The notes: generated by a model from the sequence alone, not told the origin. A stretch of 64,000 nt of DNA from JBEKCP01 sp049509515 (GCA_049509515.1 JBEKZV010000043.1:25334-89333); one strand, 5' to 3'. Positions 5,967 through 16,099 are shown, counted from the first letter of the stretch. Numbers and translations: made by a program.

Positions 5967-8891
5967 TCACTTCGCCGGCGGCTTGGGCTCGGGCAAGAGG
6001 GGCACCTCGACCGCGATCGGCTCGATGGGCACGGGCAGCGGCTGGTCGGTCGCCGAGAGCCGGAACCGCCCGAGGAGCTGCCCTGCCGAGGGCGCGTAGC
6101 GCTGTTCGAGCGTCAGCACCAGCAGTGCCCCGTGGAGGTCGACCGGCTGTTCGGGCTCGAAGACGGCCACGTGCGGCCGGCCCACCTGCGGCCTGATGGA
6201 CCAGCCCTGCTCGGCCGGCTTGGCCGGGCTCAGGCAGTCGGCGACGGAGAAACCGGGCTCGGAGTAATCGGCGGCGGCGGCTTTCAGCGGGATCTCCAAG
6301 GGCTCGCCGGCATAAAATGCCTGGGCCGGGTGCGGCGGATCGGCCACGCGTTTCTCCCAGACCGTCCTGCGCCCGGCGTCCAGCACGCTCAGGCGGCAGT
6401 TCTTCATCTGCCGGCCCATGCTGCCGCCGTCGGTGCGGTTCCACACGACGATGTAATCGATCGCCACGGACGCTCCGAGATCGACTTCCCACCAGGGATT
6501 GGGCTCCGCGCGGGTCTCGGTCACGGAGCCGGCGGCCAGGTTGCCGTCGGTATTGCCGTCGATGGCCCGCTGGGCGGCGGCGGGGTAGCCCTTGGGCCCC
6601 GCCCCAGGGGCGATAGCGGGATCGCTGGATTGCGTGGCCTTGCCGCCCGGGGCGAGGTTCTTGCCGGCGGAGAAGACCTGGACCTCGGCCAGGGAGAGGC
6701 TCGCCGTTTGGCCGGGCAGGTCCACGCGGACGAAGCGGCCCTTGGCCAGCGGCGACTTGCATGGGACCACGCGGAGGCCGAACCGCGAGAGCAGGAACCG
6801 CCCCTCGTCGCGCCCCGGCCCGAAAAGCGGCAGCGACGGGTCGGTGAGGGCCTCCAGGCGAACGGCAGCCAGGCTCTCCAGGGGCGGCGCCGCCGTCACG
6901 ACGTAGACCTCCTGCGGCGGCCTCCCGCCGCCGGCCAGAAGCGACCCGTCGGGCTGCGGCGCCAAGACCGCGTCGTCGGCCTTCCAGGCCACGGCCACGG
7001 GCTGGAGCGTCGCCCAGGGAATCCGCGTGATGCGATCGATCACCGCCAGCGCCTGCCAGTCGATCCGCTGCCGCTCGTCGGCGGGCAGGTACGCCACTTC
7101 CAGTTTCACCCGGCGGCCCTGGCACCGGTCCAGCGGCACCGCCAAGGGAGTGCCCACGCCGTAGCCCCGGGCGTCGAAGCGGGCGATCGGCGTGCCGTCG
7201 GCGCGGACCTCGATCTGCCCGGCGGCGGCGTCCGGCACGAGCGGGCGGAATGCCAAGAGCAGGAAATGGTCCTGAGCGGCGAGGCGGCGCTCTTGGGCGA
7301 GCGTCAACGTCCGTTTGCCCGCGGCCGCCGCCCAGGCGCAGCGGGCCGGCGGCGCGGTGGGCTGATCCCAGTAGAGTTCCAGCGGGACCGGCCCGCCCCC
7401 CTGGACGCCGGCCGTCCAGCCTTGCCAAGCCGGGATTGTCCGGTTGCCCAGGCTGCGGACCTCGTCGCGGAGCTTCTGGCGGTCCAACGCCAATAGCGGC
7501 TCGAGCCAGTCCAGCGAGTCGCGGATGTCCAGGGGATCGGTCCCGGGCGGGGCGTCCTCGATCACCGGGTCGGCGACCAGCACCAGGGATTTCGCCGCGC
7601 CGCCGGGGGCGGAAAGCGGCAACACGCCGGTATCGACCGCCTCGTTGGAGCCGATCAGGACCTTACTGCGAAAGAGCGGCTTGTCGCTCGGGCGGTCGGC
7701 GTAGACCATGGCGCGGACGCAGCCGCCCTCTTTAGCCACGCAGTCCAGTCCGACGCGGCTCTGAAACGTCCGCGCACAGCCCGGCAAATCGAACCACAAC
7801 TCGTTGGCGGCCTGCACGCCGAAGCCCCAGCCGTAGAGCCGGTGGCTCCAGCCGTAGTACCGGTCGCCGTTCGCCAGCGGGGTGCCCAGCACCGAGCTGT
7901 TGGCCCGCCACGGAAGTCCCTTTCCGAGGATCGGCCGCTGCACCGCCTTGGCCGGCGTCAGCCGCGCCAGCGGCACCTCGTCCGCCGCGAAGTAGCAGCG
8001 GCTGTGGATCGCGTTGAAGGGGAGCCAGAGCGGATCGTCGCTCCACGCCGGCTGGACCACGTGGTACCAGTTCCGCCGGTCGCCCGGGTCGATGTCCGGG
8101 CCGCTGGCGGCCATCGGCCGCACGCCCGCAAGCGACGTGGTCACGATCAGGCCGTCGCCGGTCTCCATCCGCACCAGCCGCGTGTTGCACTCCGGGCAGA
8201 GGACTGCCAATTCCTCGTCATACAGCCGCCAGGCGTCGCGGCCGGGCAAATGGATGTCGGCCAGATCGCCCAAGGCAATCCGGCGGATGCCGTCCTCCAG
8301 CAGCACGCGCACCGCGTCCGCCTCCCAGCGGAGACTCTGGAACGCCACTTGCCGGCCGTCGCGGAACACGAGCGTCCCGGGCGGGATCGCTTCCTGGGCC
8401 TGCCTGCCCCACACCAGCCGCCGGACCATTTGCGGATTGATGCGGAGATACGGCCGCGACTCGCTGCCGGGGCAGTCCACGCCGGCGGCGGGCTTCACGA
8501 GCAGCCGCAGCGGCCTGTTGCCCCACGGCGCCGTGCCGGCCGGCTCGACCTCGACGTTCCGCACCGGGATCTGGTCGCCGCCCGCCAGCTCGATCATTGC
8601 CGGCGGCTGGGCCCCCGGCGGCAGTGCGGGCGGCTGCCGGTCGTGGAGCCAGCGGAGCGGCCGGGCCTCGTCCAGCAGGGCGGTCGAGTCGAGCCGCGGC
8701 ATCTTGCCGGGGGCGTCCCAATCATAAAGCGTGGTGCCCTCCACGCGCTTGCCGTCGGCGAAGACCGCCATATACGGCGCGCCGCCGGCCGCGGCGCATG
8801 CCAGCGCCGTACCCAACCATCCCAGGACTGCCAGGCACCGCGTCAATCGAGACCCCCCAGGAAGGCAACCGGCGGGGGTTTGCGGCAGCAT
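5967..8891 (-). CDS. Secreted NPCBM/discoidin-type carbohydrate-associated protein
   Basis: About 974 residues with an N-terminal secretion signal (RLTRCLAVLGWLGTALACAAA). The middle (about 330-450) has an NPCBM-like block: LYGWGFGV, ELWFDLPG, FQSRVGLD and later SLVLVADP. A discoidin/F5-8-C-like beta-sandwich follows at about 720-830, with RFVRVDLPG, LAEVQVFS, AIDGNTDG, NPWWEVDLG and RNCRLSVLD-like strands. NPCBM and F5/8 modules usually bind sugars, so it probably binds or processes polysaccharide in the periplasm or at the surface; no catalytic residues are recognised. The start is uncertain: GTG 8927, ATG 8891, or TTG 8846, which follows a GGGGGGT and would place the signal peptide right at the N-terminus. 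It is a single gene on the minus strand, followed by a repeat array. Confidence 0.75.
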   Translation of the reverse strand: MLPQTPAGCLPGGSRLTRCLAVLGWLGTALACAAAGGAPYMAVFADGKRVEGTTLYDWDAPGKMPRLDSTALLDEARPLRWLHDRQPPALPPGAQPPAMIELAGGDQIPVRNVEVEPAGTAPWGNRPLRLLVKPAAGVDCPGSESRPYLRINPQMVRRLVWGRQAQEAIPPGTLVFRDGRQVAFQSLRWEADAVRVLLEDGIRRIALGDLADIHLPGRDAWRLYDEELAVLCPECNTRLVRMETGDGLIVTTSLAGVRPMAASGPDIDPGDRRNWYHVVQPAWSDDPLWLPFNAIHSRCYFAADEVPLARLTPAKAVQRPILGKGLPWRANSSVLGTPLANGDRYYGWSHRLYGWGFGVQAANELWFDLPGCARTFQSRVGLDCVAKEGGCVRAMVYADRPSDKPLFRSKVLIGSNEAVDTGVLPLSAPGGAAKSLVLVADPVIEDAPPGTDPLDIRDSLDWLEPLLALDRQKLRDEVRSLGNRTIPAWQGWTAGVQGGGPVPLELYWDQPTAPPARCAWAAAAGKRTLTLAQERRLAAQDHFLLLAFRPLVPDAAAGQIEVRADGTPIARFDARGYGVGTPLAVPLDRCQGRRVKLEVAYLPADERQRIDWQALAVIDRITRIPWATLQPVAVAWKADDAVLAPQPDGSLLAGGGRPPQEVYVVTAAPPLESLAAVRLEALTDPSLPLFGPGRDEGRFLLSRFGLRVVPCKSPLAKGRFVRVDLPGQTASLSLAEVQVFSAGKNLAPGGKATQSSDPAIAPGAGPKGYPAAAQRAIDGNTDGNLAAGSVTETRAEPNPWWEVDLGASVAIDYIVVWNRTDGGSMGRQMKNCRLSVLDAGRRTVWEKRVADPPHPAQAFYAGEPLEIPLKAAAADYSEPGFSVADCLSPAKPAEQGWSIRPQVGRPHVAVFEPEQPVDLHGALLVLTLEQRYAPSAGQLLGRFRLSATDQPLPVPIEPIAVEVPLLPEPKPPAK

Positions 8892-9021
8892 GCCGCAAGC
8901 TGAGCCTCGATCCCCGCAACCGTTCACGCCGTACGCAATTGTCCCACGGACTCTTATTCTACTTCCGAGGCATCGGCGCGGTCAACCGGCCAGCCCGAGC
9001 GGTAGCGGGCGCGCGAAGGAG

Positions 9022-9125
9022 CGTAGGGTGGGTCGATCGCAGCGAGCCCCACCATTTTTCGGCCGAATTCATGTGGTGGGGCTCGCCGACCATGCTTCGC
9101 ACGGTGCCCGTCGACCCACCCTACC
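9022..9125. repeat. GTAGGGTGGGTCGA dispersed inverted repeat, copy 1
   Basis: The outer arms (GTAGGGTGGGTCGA and TCGACCCACCCTAC) and inner arms (GAGCCCCACCA and TGGTGGGGCTCG) form a long nested dyad. Copies occur at 41437-41522 and 50402-50524. The copy also contains ACCATGCTTCGCACGGTGCC, a small palindrome seen at 11092, 35088 and 50419. Confidence 0.8.
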
Positions 9126-9148
9126 TTTCGTGCCCGGGCAACCGCGTG

Positions 9149-9176
9149 TTGCACCCCGCGCGGCGGCCGGTAGAAT
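9149..9176 (+). promoter_or_regulatory. Possible promoter for the clan-A hydrolase
   Basis: TTGCAC (9149-9154) and TAGAAT (9171-9176) are 16 bp apart, giving a 5' untranslated region of about 155 nt before the ATG at 9340. This rests only on box match and spacing. Confidence 0.35.
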
Positions 9177-9339
9177 AGGGGCCGCGGTACGGGTAGGCTG
9201 AGGAAGGGCCGGCCTTGGCGGGCAGGATCGCTCATCCGGGAGTTGTTTCAGCCGGCTGTCCAGGATTCCTCCTTTCCGTAGCCCAGGCTAGAGAAAACAC
9301 GCCTGGGTTAGAGAAAAACCGAAATCCGGGAGACGCACC

Positions 9340-10989
9340 ATGAACAAGAAGCTGAGCACGATTTTGCTGTCGGTCGCCGCGGCTTTGGGCCTTGCCGGTC
9401 AGACGCCGGCCGCCGAGCCGGCTTCGCCCCCCGTTTCCGCGCCCGGGGTGAAATCCCCGGCGGACGACGCATCGCGGCCGCAAGCCGGCGCCGTGCTCCT
9501 GACGGTGGATTGCGGCAAGGTGCTGCACACGATGCGCGGCGGCCTGGGCGCTTCGTGGCACGCCATCGAAGCCCCCATCCCCTACGGCATCAAGCACCCG
9601 GTGTTCAGCGGCTATAGCCACGGGGGCAGCGGTTGGGGCGGCTACCCGCCCGCCGAGGACGGCCGGGCCTGGCAGCAGATCTACCGCCACGCCGAGTGGC
9701 TCGGCTTGGATTGGAACCGCGTCGAGATCGAGCAGCGGATCTACGAGCCCCAACGGGGCAAGTTCACCTTCGACGGCCCCGAGATGCGGATCCTGGAGCG
9801 CATCCTCGCTTGGCACCAGAAGCACCACGCCGACGTGTTCTTCCAGCAGATGTGGTGCAACGCCGCGTGGCTGGCCTATCCCGCCTACCGCGACGACCCG
9901 GTGGGGCGGGTGCATAGTGCTCCGGCGGACGTGGAGGCCTTCGCCGACGGTCTGGCGACCTTGATCGAGCACTTGATCAAGACCCGCGGCTATACGTGCA
10001 TTCGCTGGCTGTGTATTAACAACGAGCCCGGGGCCGACTTCTCCTGGTGGCAGGCCCCGCCCAATCGGCCGCTGGGGATCGGGCCGGGCGTGGCCGCGGT
10101 CCGCAAGGCCCTCGACAAGCGCGGGCTGGCGCTGCCCATCTCCGGCCCGGACATGACCATCGGCTTCCCGCCGTCCGTGCCGGCGGGCGTCGATTATCTC
10201 GAGCGGCTCGGGGCCTACGATTACCACGACTACGGCGCGGATTTCGATTTCCGCACGCAGGGACACATCGCCGGCCAGGAGAAGAACGCCGCTTTCTGGG
10301 TGCGGCGCGGGCAGGCGGAGGGCAAGCCGGTCTTCCTGTCCGAGTTCGGCACGATGGCCTACGGCTGGGTTCCCGACCAGCCCGGGCCGAGCTGCCCCCA
10401 GTCGGCCCTGGCCGCCGGCGAGCTCGTGCTGCGGCTGGCCAACGTGGGCATAGACGGCTTCAATCGCTGGAGTTTCTTGAACCGCGGCGACCTCGACGGC
10501 CAGTGGCAGCTTGTCGACACGTGGGACCGGCAGAAGAAGAAGCTGTTGGCGGACTTCCCGCCGCATCCCAACAGCTATTTCTGCCTCGGGCTGCTCAGCC
10601 GGTTTACGGCGAAGAACTCGGCGGTGCTGGCCAGCCGCGTCGAGGGAGGGAAGATCGCCCCGTGGCAGCGGGTCTTCGCGGCGGCGTTTCGCAGCCCGGC
10701 GGGCAACCTGACGTTGGCCGTCGTGAACGACGCCCCCGCCGACTTCCCGCTCACGCTGGCGGTTCGGGGGCTGCCCCGCCCGGCGAGCTTCTACCGCTAC
10801 CGTTACGGCGAGCCCCAGCGGGAACGCGCGGACGTCAAGGTCAACCCCGAGGCCGAGTTCCCGCTGACGCCCCAGGCCGGCACGCTCCAGGACGCGCTGC
10901 CCCGCAACAGCCTGACGATCTACAGCACGTACAAGCTGCAGCACGACTCCCCGGGCGTGATCGTCGAGCCACCGGCGGGCAAGCCTTGA
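9340..10989 (+). CDS. Secreted clan GH-A glycoside hydrolase
   Basis: A 549-residue protein with a Sec signal peptide (MNKKLSTILLSVAAALGLAG...AAE). It has the hallmarks of a (beta/alpha)8 retaining glycosidase of clan A: NNEPG with the acid/base Glu at residue 229 and LSEFGT with the nucleophile Glu at residue 335. A C-terminal beta domain (about 440-540) includes AVVNDAPADFPLTL. This layout resembles GH39/GH30/GH5-related families; the exact family is not decided. It should cleave a beta-linked glycan in the periplasm or outside the cell. The start is supported by GGGAGA about 8 bases upstream. It stands alone on the plus strand, between repeat clusters. Confidence 0.75.
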   Translation: MNKKLSTILLSVAAALGLAGQTPAAEPASPPVSAPGVKSPADDASRPQAGAVLLTVDCGKVLHTMRGGLGASWHAIEAPIPYGIKHPVFSGYSHGGSGWGGYPPAEDGRAWQQIYRHAEWLGLDWNRVEIEQRIYEPQRGKFTFDGPEMRILERILAWHQKHHADVFFQQMWCNAAWLAYPAYRDDPVGRVHSAPADVEAFADGLATLIEHLIKTRGYTCIRWLCINNEPGADFSWWQAPPNRPLGIGPGVAAVRKALDKRGLALPISGPDMTIGFPPSVPAGVDYLERLGAYDYHDYGADFDFRTQGHIAGQEKNAAFWVRRGQAEGKPVFLSEFGTMAYGWVPDQPGPSCPQSALAAGELVLRLANVGIDGFNRWSFLNRGDLDGQWQLVDTWDRQKKKLLADFPPHPNSYFCLGLLSRFTAKNSAVLASRVEGGKIAPWQRVFAAAFRSPAGNLTLAVVNDAPADFPLTLAVRGLPRPASFYRYRYGEPQRERADVKVNPEAEFPLTPQAGTLQDALPRNSLTIYSTYKLQHDSPGVIVEPPAGKP

Positions 10990-11016
10990 AGGGTTAGTGT
11001 GCGATACGGAATAAGT

Positions 11017-11072
11017 GTATCCGGCACACTCCGTGTGCCGTTGGCAGGCGGCACACGGAGTGTGCCGGATAC
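11017..11072. repeat. GTATCCGGCACACTCCGTGTGCCG inverted repeat, copy 1
   Basis: The arms at 11017-11040 and 11049-11072 are near-perfect inverted copies of a sequence built on CGGCACACTCCGTGTGCCG, itself palindromic. A related copy is at 35062-35140. Confidence 0.8.
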
Positions 11073-11091
11073 GTATCTCGTGCCCATCGGG

Positions 11092-11319
11092 CACCATGCG
11101 AAGCATGGTCGGCGTGGGCATGCACTGAGCGGCCGCTCCGCGGCCCTTCCTGGGCTACAGGTTGCTGCCGGAAAGGACGCGGAGCGTCCATTCAGTGCGT
11201 TCCCACGCGGAGCGTGGGAACGAGGAATAACTCATGACGGTGTGCCACTGCTTCGCAGAAGCAGTGCCGGCAAAACCGCCGCGTTCTCACTGCTGCTGCG
11301 AAGCAGTGGCGCACAGTGA
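11092..11319. repeat. Cluster of three further palindromic repeats
   Basis: In order: CACCATGCGAAGCATGGTCGG (11092-11113), CGTTCCCACGCGGAGCGTGGGAACG (11198-11222), and a pair of GCCACTGCTTCGCAGAAGCAGTG-like palindromes (11243-11266 and 11289-11315). These are different sequence families stacked side by side downstream of a gene. Confidence 0.7.
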
Positions 11320-11958
11320 ACCCTCCCAGAATCGTGCAAGGTCATTTACGGCCGGCCGATCAATAACTCCCCCTCCCCTCGCGGGAGCGACTATGCCGAC
11401 CATGCCGCGCACGGTACCCGACCGTGCCCGAGGGTGGGGGAATCCTGAACGGACCGGCCATTGCCCTTCGCTGCGCCGGCCTCCCCACAATTTTCTTGGG
11501 GGGTACCTGGCGTCTACTGACATCTGGCGCCTCGCGCGATTGGGCATCCGGCCCAGGTCAGGAGCGCCCCGGCAGAACCCGCCCCGCCGGATGCGTGTGC
11601 GTCCCACGGGCGGGTTCTTACCCTAGCCCGGATTATTCACCGGGAGGCACAGTGTGCTCACAACTGATTGAATGACCGGCACTTACATACGTTCCACCCA
11701 AAGGCACTGTGTTTCCGCCTCGTTCGGCAATTCTCGGCTGTTAGGCGAGTTGGCCGGTCGCTTCCGCTGGGATACACTCCCGGCAAAGGGCCGTCTAATG
11801 TTCGTCCCACGCGCCACGGGCAAGTCGGGCGGTCGATCTCTGCTCGACGGCACCGCGTTCCCCACCGCGCGCCGGTGTGTCGCACCTCTGTCTCCAATCG
11901 CAAGTAGCTAACCTGCGTCGGTGTGCGCCACCGCCGCGCGCAACGCTGCCAGCAACGA
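11320..11958. other. Gene-poor stretch before the recombinase
   Basis: I see short open frames on both strands but none with a family signature, good ribosome site or consistent codon use. Palindromic fragments continue (for example CCTCCCCTCGCGGGAG at 11372 and CATGCCGCGCACGGTACCC at 11403). It could be the scar of an integrated element. Confidence 0.4.
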
Positions 11959-13020
11959 TTACGTCGCCCGTGCCCACGACTCGTCGGCAAACGGCCTCCG
12001 GCAGCACGGGCATTCCCCTTCATACCCTCTGACGAGGGACGAGAACGCACTCGGCTGTGGCAGGGTCGTGATCGCCTTGAACGCCAGCGGTGCGCGATGC
12101 GCGTAGTGGCGATAGGTGATACCTCCGACCGAATGACCGAGGATCTCGATCGACGACTCAGGCATGTGCTCGTCGTAGTACGTCGCACAGGTCTTGCGGA
12201 GATCCTTGAGTTCCCAGGGCTCGTCCTCTCCAGTCTCGACGTTCGTCTTGAACTTGATTCCGGCGAGGTTGCAGAGTTCCTGGAATCGGGCATTGGGGCG
12301 CGATCCGCCGCCGAGGAAGACGGGATCGTCCGGGACGGGATTCTCCGGCATAATGCTCTTGACGTGAGTATGAACGACGCGATTCATTGGCCGGTAGAAG
12401 GTCTTTCCGGTTTTCACCCGGCGATAGAAGAGCCACCCCCAAGGTGACATTTCCTTGACCTCCCGGTCTGGCGATTGCCGGTTCCAAGATACGTGCCGCC
12501 AGAGGATCGGCTCGTGGAATGGAGCGGATTTCCACACGGTCCCGGTATCAAGGCCGCAGTTGAAGAACACGACAATCGCGCTCCGCCAGTAACGCCCAAT
12601 CGGCATGGGACGATCCCAGCCTCGTGGACGTTCCATCTTGTGAGTCGCGAAGTAAAGGGCGTTGATCTCCGCCTTGGTCAGATAGTGTCGGCCGGCCACG
12701 TCGCGCTGCGGCCTGGGCTTAGGGAAACGCGGTGGTGACTCGATGAGATCCTGTTCCCATGCCCACGAAGTAACGGCACGCAGGTGTTCCCGAGCCTTGT
12801 TCGCGGTTCGGCCGGGATTCGTGCCTTTGTCAGCGACCGCGCGCTCGTAGATCCAATCAAGGAACTCGCGGATTTCCTTGCGCCCGAGGTTCTCGATCGG
12901 GACTCCGCCACCCCATCGCTTCCACTTCCTCAGAGTCGTTTGGTACTCGTCCCGAGTGCCACGCGCCGGGTTCCCGGAAAAAAGGTACTTCGCTACAGCA
13001 CTCTTGAGGGTCGTCGGCAT
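11959..13020 (-). CDS. Tyrosine recombinase/integrase with altered active site
   Basis: A 353-residue protein starting at MPTTLKSAVAKYLF, with GGAGG six bases upstream. An open frame extends 105 codons further upstream, but that part has no integrase similarity. It has a core-binding region (about 1-110: TRDEYQTTLRKW, EIREFLDWIYE) and a catalytic region. Box II reads KDLRKTCAT (Arg275), LGHSVGG gives His296, and YRHYAH gives the nucleophile Tyr306; a lysine hairpin is at 203-206. The box I arginine is not in its place: the position reads GLDTGT (Asp158) instead of the canonical G-L/Q-R. A CPCC pair sits at the C-terminal tail. It may be inactive, or use another arginine. It probably mobilised the accessory genes nearby. 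Confidence 0.75.
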   Translation of the reverse strand: MPTTLKSAVAKYLFSGNPARGTRDEYQTTLRKWKRWGGGVPIENLGRKEIREFLDWIYERAVADKGTNPGRTANKAREHLRAVTSWAWEQDLIESPPRFPKPRPQRDVAGRHYLTKAEINALYFATHKMERPRGWDRPMPIGRYWRSAIVVFFNCGLDTGTVWKSAPFHEPILWRHVSWNRQSPDREVKEMSPWGWLFYRRVKTGKTFYRPMNRVVHTHVKSIMPENPVPDDPVFLGGGSRPNARFQELCNLAGIKFKTNVETGEDEPWELKDLRKTCATYYDEHMPESSIEILGHSVGGITYRHYAHRAPLAFKAITTLPQPSAFSSLVRGYEGECPCCRRPFADESWARAT

Positions 13021-13558
13021 TGGCTGCCTCCAGCACCATCGGCAGTTGCTTCGTTGCCAGATCCTCTCGGCCGGTGGCGTCGTTGCGCTTCGTGCAAGGC
13101 GTCGCGTCCGGTCCGCGGCGCGAAATGGTAAGAAACTCGAACACACGCTAATTGGCATCACGATCCGAATCGAGGATAATTCGCTGGGGCCCCGCACGCC
13201 ACGTTGCAGGTTCATCCGCACAATGAGGGGTGAAGCCTTGTGGGCAACCTTACTTTTGACGGCGTTCCAGCGATTTGAACTACGAGATGGCACTCTGGGA
13301 GTGGATGTGGTTGGAAAAGTGCGGGGCGGCGGCAAATCGTCGGCCGAGCGTCAGAAAACGAACGATTCTTGCGAGAAACGTCTTGGCCGGTGGGGGGGCG
13401 ATCGAGCATCGCGTCTGCCCGAGGCTTCAGCCCCCAAATCGGCTTGGGCAACTGGAGGGTTACAAGCCGCGTTGTTAGAATAGGGGGGCCATTCCTGCTC
13501 GGAGGGTATCTGAGCGGAGTGGGGTTGAGAAGTACCAAACAAGCGCAGGAGACAGCAG
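13021..13558. other. Intergenic region between recombinase and arylsulfatase
   Basis: It holds the recombinase ribosome site at its left edge and, near the right edge, TAGAAT at 13476-13481 without a good -35. No tRNA or obvious attachment-site direct repeat is visible. An AGGAGA (about 13547-13552) serves the arylsulfatase. Confidence 0.4.
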
Positions 13559-16024
13559 ATGATGACACTCAAGCACTTCGCAGTGGCCTTCGGGCTGGCG
13601 TTGGTCCTCGCGGCCGCGCTCGTGGGCGCCCTGGCTCTCACCACAACCAGATCCCACGCACAAGAGACGGGCGCTGGAACCCAGCCCGTGGGGCCCTACA
13701 AGGACTTCAAGGGCACCATCAAGCTCGATGTCCGCGATTCCAAAGCGGACTGGGGCCCCTTCACACCGAAGAAAGCACCTGAGGGCGCACCGAACGTACT
13801 GTTCGTCCTCTACGACGACACCGGTCTGGCGGCGTGGTCGCCCTACGGCGGCCGGATCAACATGCCAACGCTCGACCGGCTGGCGAAAAACGGCCTCACC
13901 TACACGCAGTGGCACACGTGTGCGCTCTGCTCGCCGACGCGGTCCACGCTCCTGACGGGACGCAACCACACCTTGAACGGCATGGCCGCAATCACGGAGA
14001 CCTCCCAGGGCTTTCCGGGCTGGTGTGGTCGTATCCCGCCGCAAGCCGGCACCATCGCGCAGGTCCTGCAGGAAGGCGGCTTCAGCACCTTCTGGCTGGG
14101 CAAGAACCACAACGTTCCGGAGCCGGATGTCGCCGAGGGCGGCGACCGCAAGACGTGGCCCCTCGGCCAGGGCTTCGAGCGATTCTACGGATTCCTCGGC
14201 GGCGAGACCAACCAGTGGTACCCGGACCTCGTCGAGGACAATCACTTCATCGAGCCGCCGTCCACGCCGGAGCAGGGCTACCACCTCTCAAAGGACCTGG
14301 CCGATCAGGCGATCAGGATGATTCGCAACCAGAAGGTTTCCAACCCGTCGAAACCGTGGTTCATGTTTTTCAACCCGGGCGCCAATCATGCCCCGCACCA
14401 CGCCCCGCAGAAGTACATCGACAAATACAAGGGCGAGTTCAACGACGGCTATGAGGCCTACCGCACCTGGGTGCTGGCGCGGATGGTCGAGAAAGGCGTG
14501 CTGCCGAAGGACACGAACCTCACACCGATCAACCCGCTGCCGGAGTCGCAGGCCAACCCGGCCGACCACGTCCGCCCCTGGGACTCCCTGAACGCGGACG
14601 AGAAGAAACTGTTCTCGCACATGGCCGAGGTCTTCGCCGGATTCTCGGAATACACCGACGTGCAAGTCGGCCGCGTCATTGATTACCTGCAGCAGTCCGG
14701 GCAGCTCGACAACACCATCGTCTTCTATGCCGCCGACAACGGCACCTCGGGCGAAGGCACGCCGAATGGCTCGGTCAACGAGAACAAGTTCTTCAATGGC
14801 TACCCCGACGACCTGGCCGAGAACATGAAGTTGATGAACAAGCTCGGGAGCCCGGACACCTACAACCATTTCCCGACCGGATGGGCCGTCGCATTCTCGA
14901 CACCGTTCCAGATGTTCAAACGCTACTCGCAGTTCTCCGGCGGCACGTGCTGCCCGCTGGTCATCTCCTGGCCGAAAGGCATCAAGGCGCGTGGCGAGCT
15001 CCGCCACCAGTATCACCATTCCACCGACATTGTCCCGACGATCCTCGACATCGCCGGCCTCAAGATGCCGAAGGTCTATCACGGTGTCGAGCAGTTTCCG
15101 CTGTCGGGCGTGTCGATGAAATACACCTTCGACGCAACGCCGGATGCGCCGACGCGGAAGAAGCGCCAGTTCTTCTCGATGCTGGGCACCCGAGGGATCT
15201 GGGAGGACGGCTGGAAGGCGGCCGCCGTGCATGCGCCGTTCACGGGCAAGGGCCATTTCGATCAGGACCAGTGGGAACTCTACCACGTGGACGTGGATCG
15301 TTCGGAATCCACGGACCTGGCGAAGCAGTATCCCGAGAAGCTGGAAACGCTGAAGAAGGCATGGGACGAGGAAGCGCGGATCAATCTGGCGTTGCCGGTC
15401 GATGACCGTTTCGGACCCGACATATTGGCGATCGAGCGCCCCTCGGCGGAACCGCCACGCGACCGCTACATCTATTACCCCGGCGCAGCGCCGGTTCCCG
15501 AAGGCCTGGCCGTCAGCGTGCGCAATCGCTCGTATAAGATTCTCGCCAACGTCGAGATCACCGATCCGGATGCCGCCGGCGTCCTCTTTGCCCACGGCTC
15601 GCGCTTTGGCGGACACTCCCTGTTCATCAAGGACCACAAGCTGCACTACGTTTACAACTTCCTGGGCATCAAACCCGAGCAGCACTTCGTTTCTACACAG
15701 GAATTGAAGCCCGGCAAATACACGCTCGGCATGGAGTTCACACGCACCGGCGCCGGCCCCCACAAGGAGTCGCTGGGCACGATGAAGCTCTACGTCAACG
15801 ACAAGGTCGCCGCCGAAGGCGCGATGAGGACACAGCCGGCCAAGTTCACCCTGTCCGGTGACGGGCTTTGCGTCGGCTACGACAGCGGGGACGCTGTCAG
15901 CCGGGAATACAAGTCGCCCGGCACATTCCATGGCGGAACGATCCGGGGCGTCGGCGTCACGGTCGAAAAGGCTTCGTATGAAGACCTGGAGGGGGAAGCG
16001 CGGAGAGCGTTGATGTGCGAATAG
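13559..16024 (+). CDS. Arylsulfatase (formylglycine-type)
   Basis: An 821-residue exported protein with a signal peptide (LALVLAAALVGALALTTT...AQE). The sulfatase signature CSPTRSTLLTGRN contains Cys124, the residue converted to formylglycine. Upstream, NVLFVLYDDTG supplies the first metal-binding aspartates; VFYAADNGTSGEGT supplies the later Asp-Asn pair, and WLGKNHN gives the Lys/His region. The long C-terminal part (about 640-815) is a beta-rich domain common in bacterial arylsulfatases of this size. It hydrolyses sulfate esters in the periplasm; maturation needs a formylglycine-generating enzyme or AtsB-like protein elsewhere. Base and codon use (for example GGCACGATC-type codons and fewer CCG/GGC runs) look unlike neighbours. 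First gene of a four-gene cassette; AGGAGA lies 7 bases upstream. Confidence 0.9.
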   Translation: MMTLKHFAVAFGLALVLAAALVGALALTTTRSHAQETGAGTQPVGPYKDFKGTIKLDVRDSKADWGPFTPKKAPEGAPNVLFVLYDDTGLAAWSPYGGRINMPTLDRLAKNGLTYTQWHTCALCSPTRSTLLTGRNHTLNGMAAITETSQGFPGWCGRIPPQAGTIAQVLQEGGFSTFWLGKNHNVPEPDVAEGGDRKTWPLGQGFERFYGFLGGETNQWYPDLVEDNHFIEPPSTPEQGYHLSKDLADQAIRMIRNQKVSNPSKPWFMFFNPGANHAPHHAPQKYIDKYKGEFNDGYEAYRTWVLARMVEKGVLPKDTNLTPINPLPESQANPADHVRPWDSLNADEKKLFSHMAEVFAGFSEYTDVQVGRVIDYLQQSGQLDNTIVFYAADNGTSGEGTPNGSVNENKFFNGYPDDLAENMKLMNKLGSPDTYNHFPTGWAVAFSTPFQMFKRYSQFSGGTCCPLVISWPKGIKARGELRHQYHHSTDIVPTILDIAGLKMPKVYHGVEQFPLSGVSMKYTFDATPDAPTRKKRQFFSMLGTRGIWEDGWKAAAVHAPFTGKGHFDQDQWELYHVDVDRSESTDLAKQYPEKLETLKKAWDEEARINLALPVDDRFGPDILAIERPSAEPPRDRYIYYPGAAPVPEGLAVSVRNRSYKILANVEITDPDAAGVLFAHGSRFGGHSLFIKDHKLHYVYNFLGIKPEQHFVSTQELKPGKYTLGMEFTRTGAGPHKESLGTMKLYVNDKVAAEGAMRTQPAKFTLSGDGLCVGYDSGDAVSREYKSPGTFHGGTIRGVGVTVEKASYEDLEGEARRALMCE

Positions 16025-16099
16025 CTGCCGACACCACGCTTGTAAAACACGCAGGCCAGCCGGATCTCCGCCCCATCAAGACATGGTTGGGAGCAAGCG

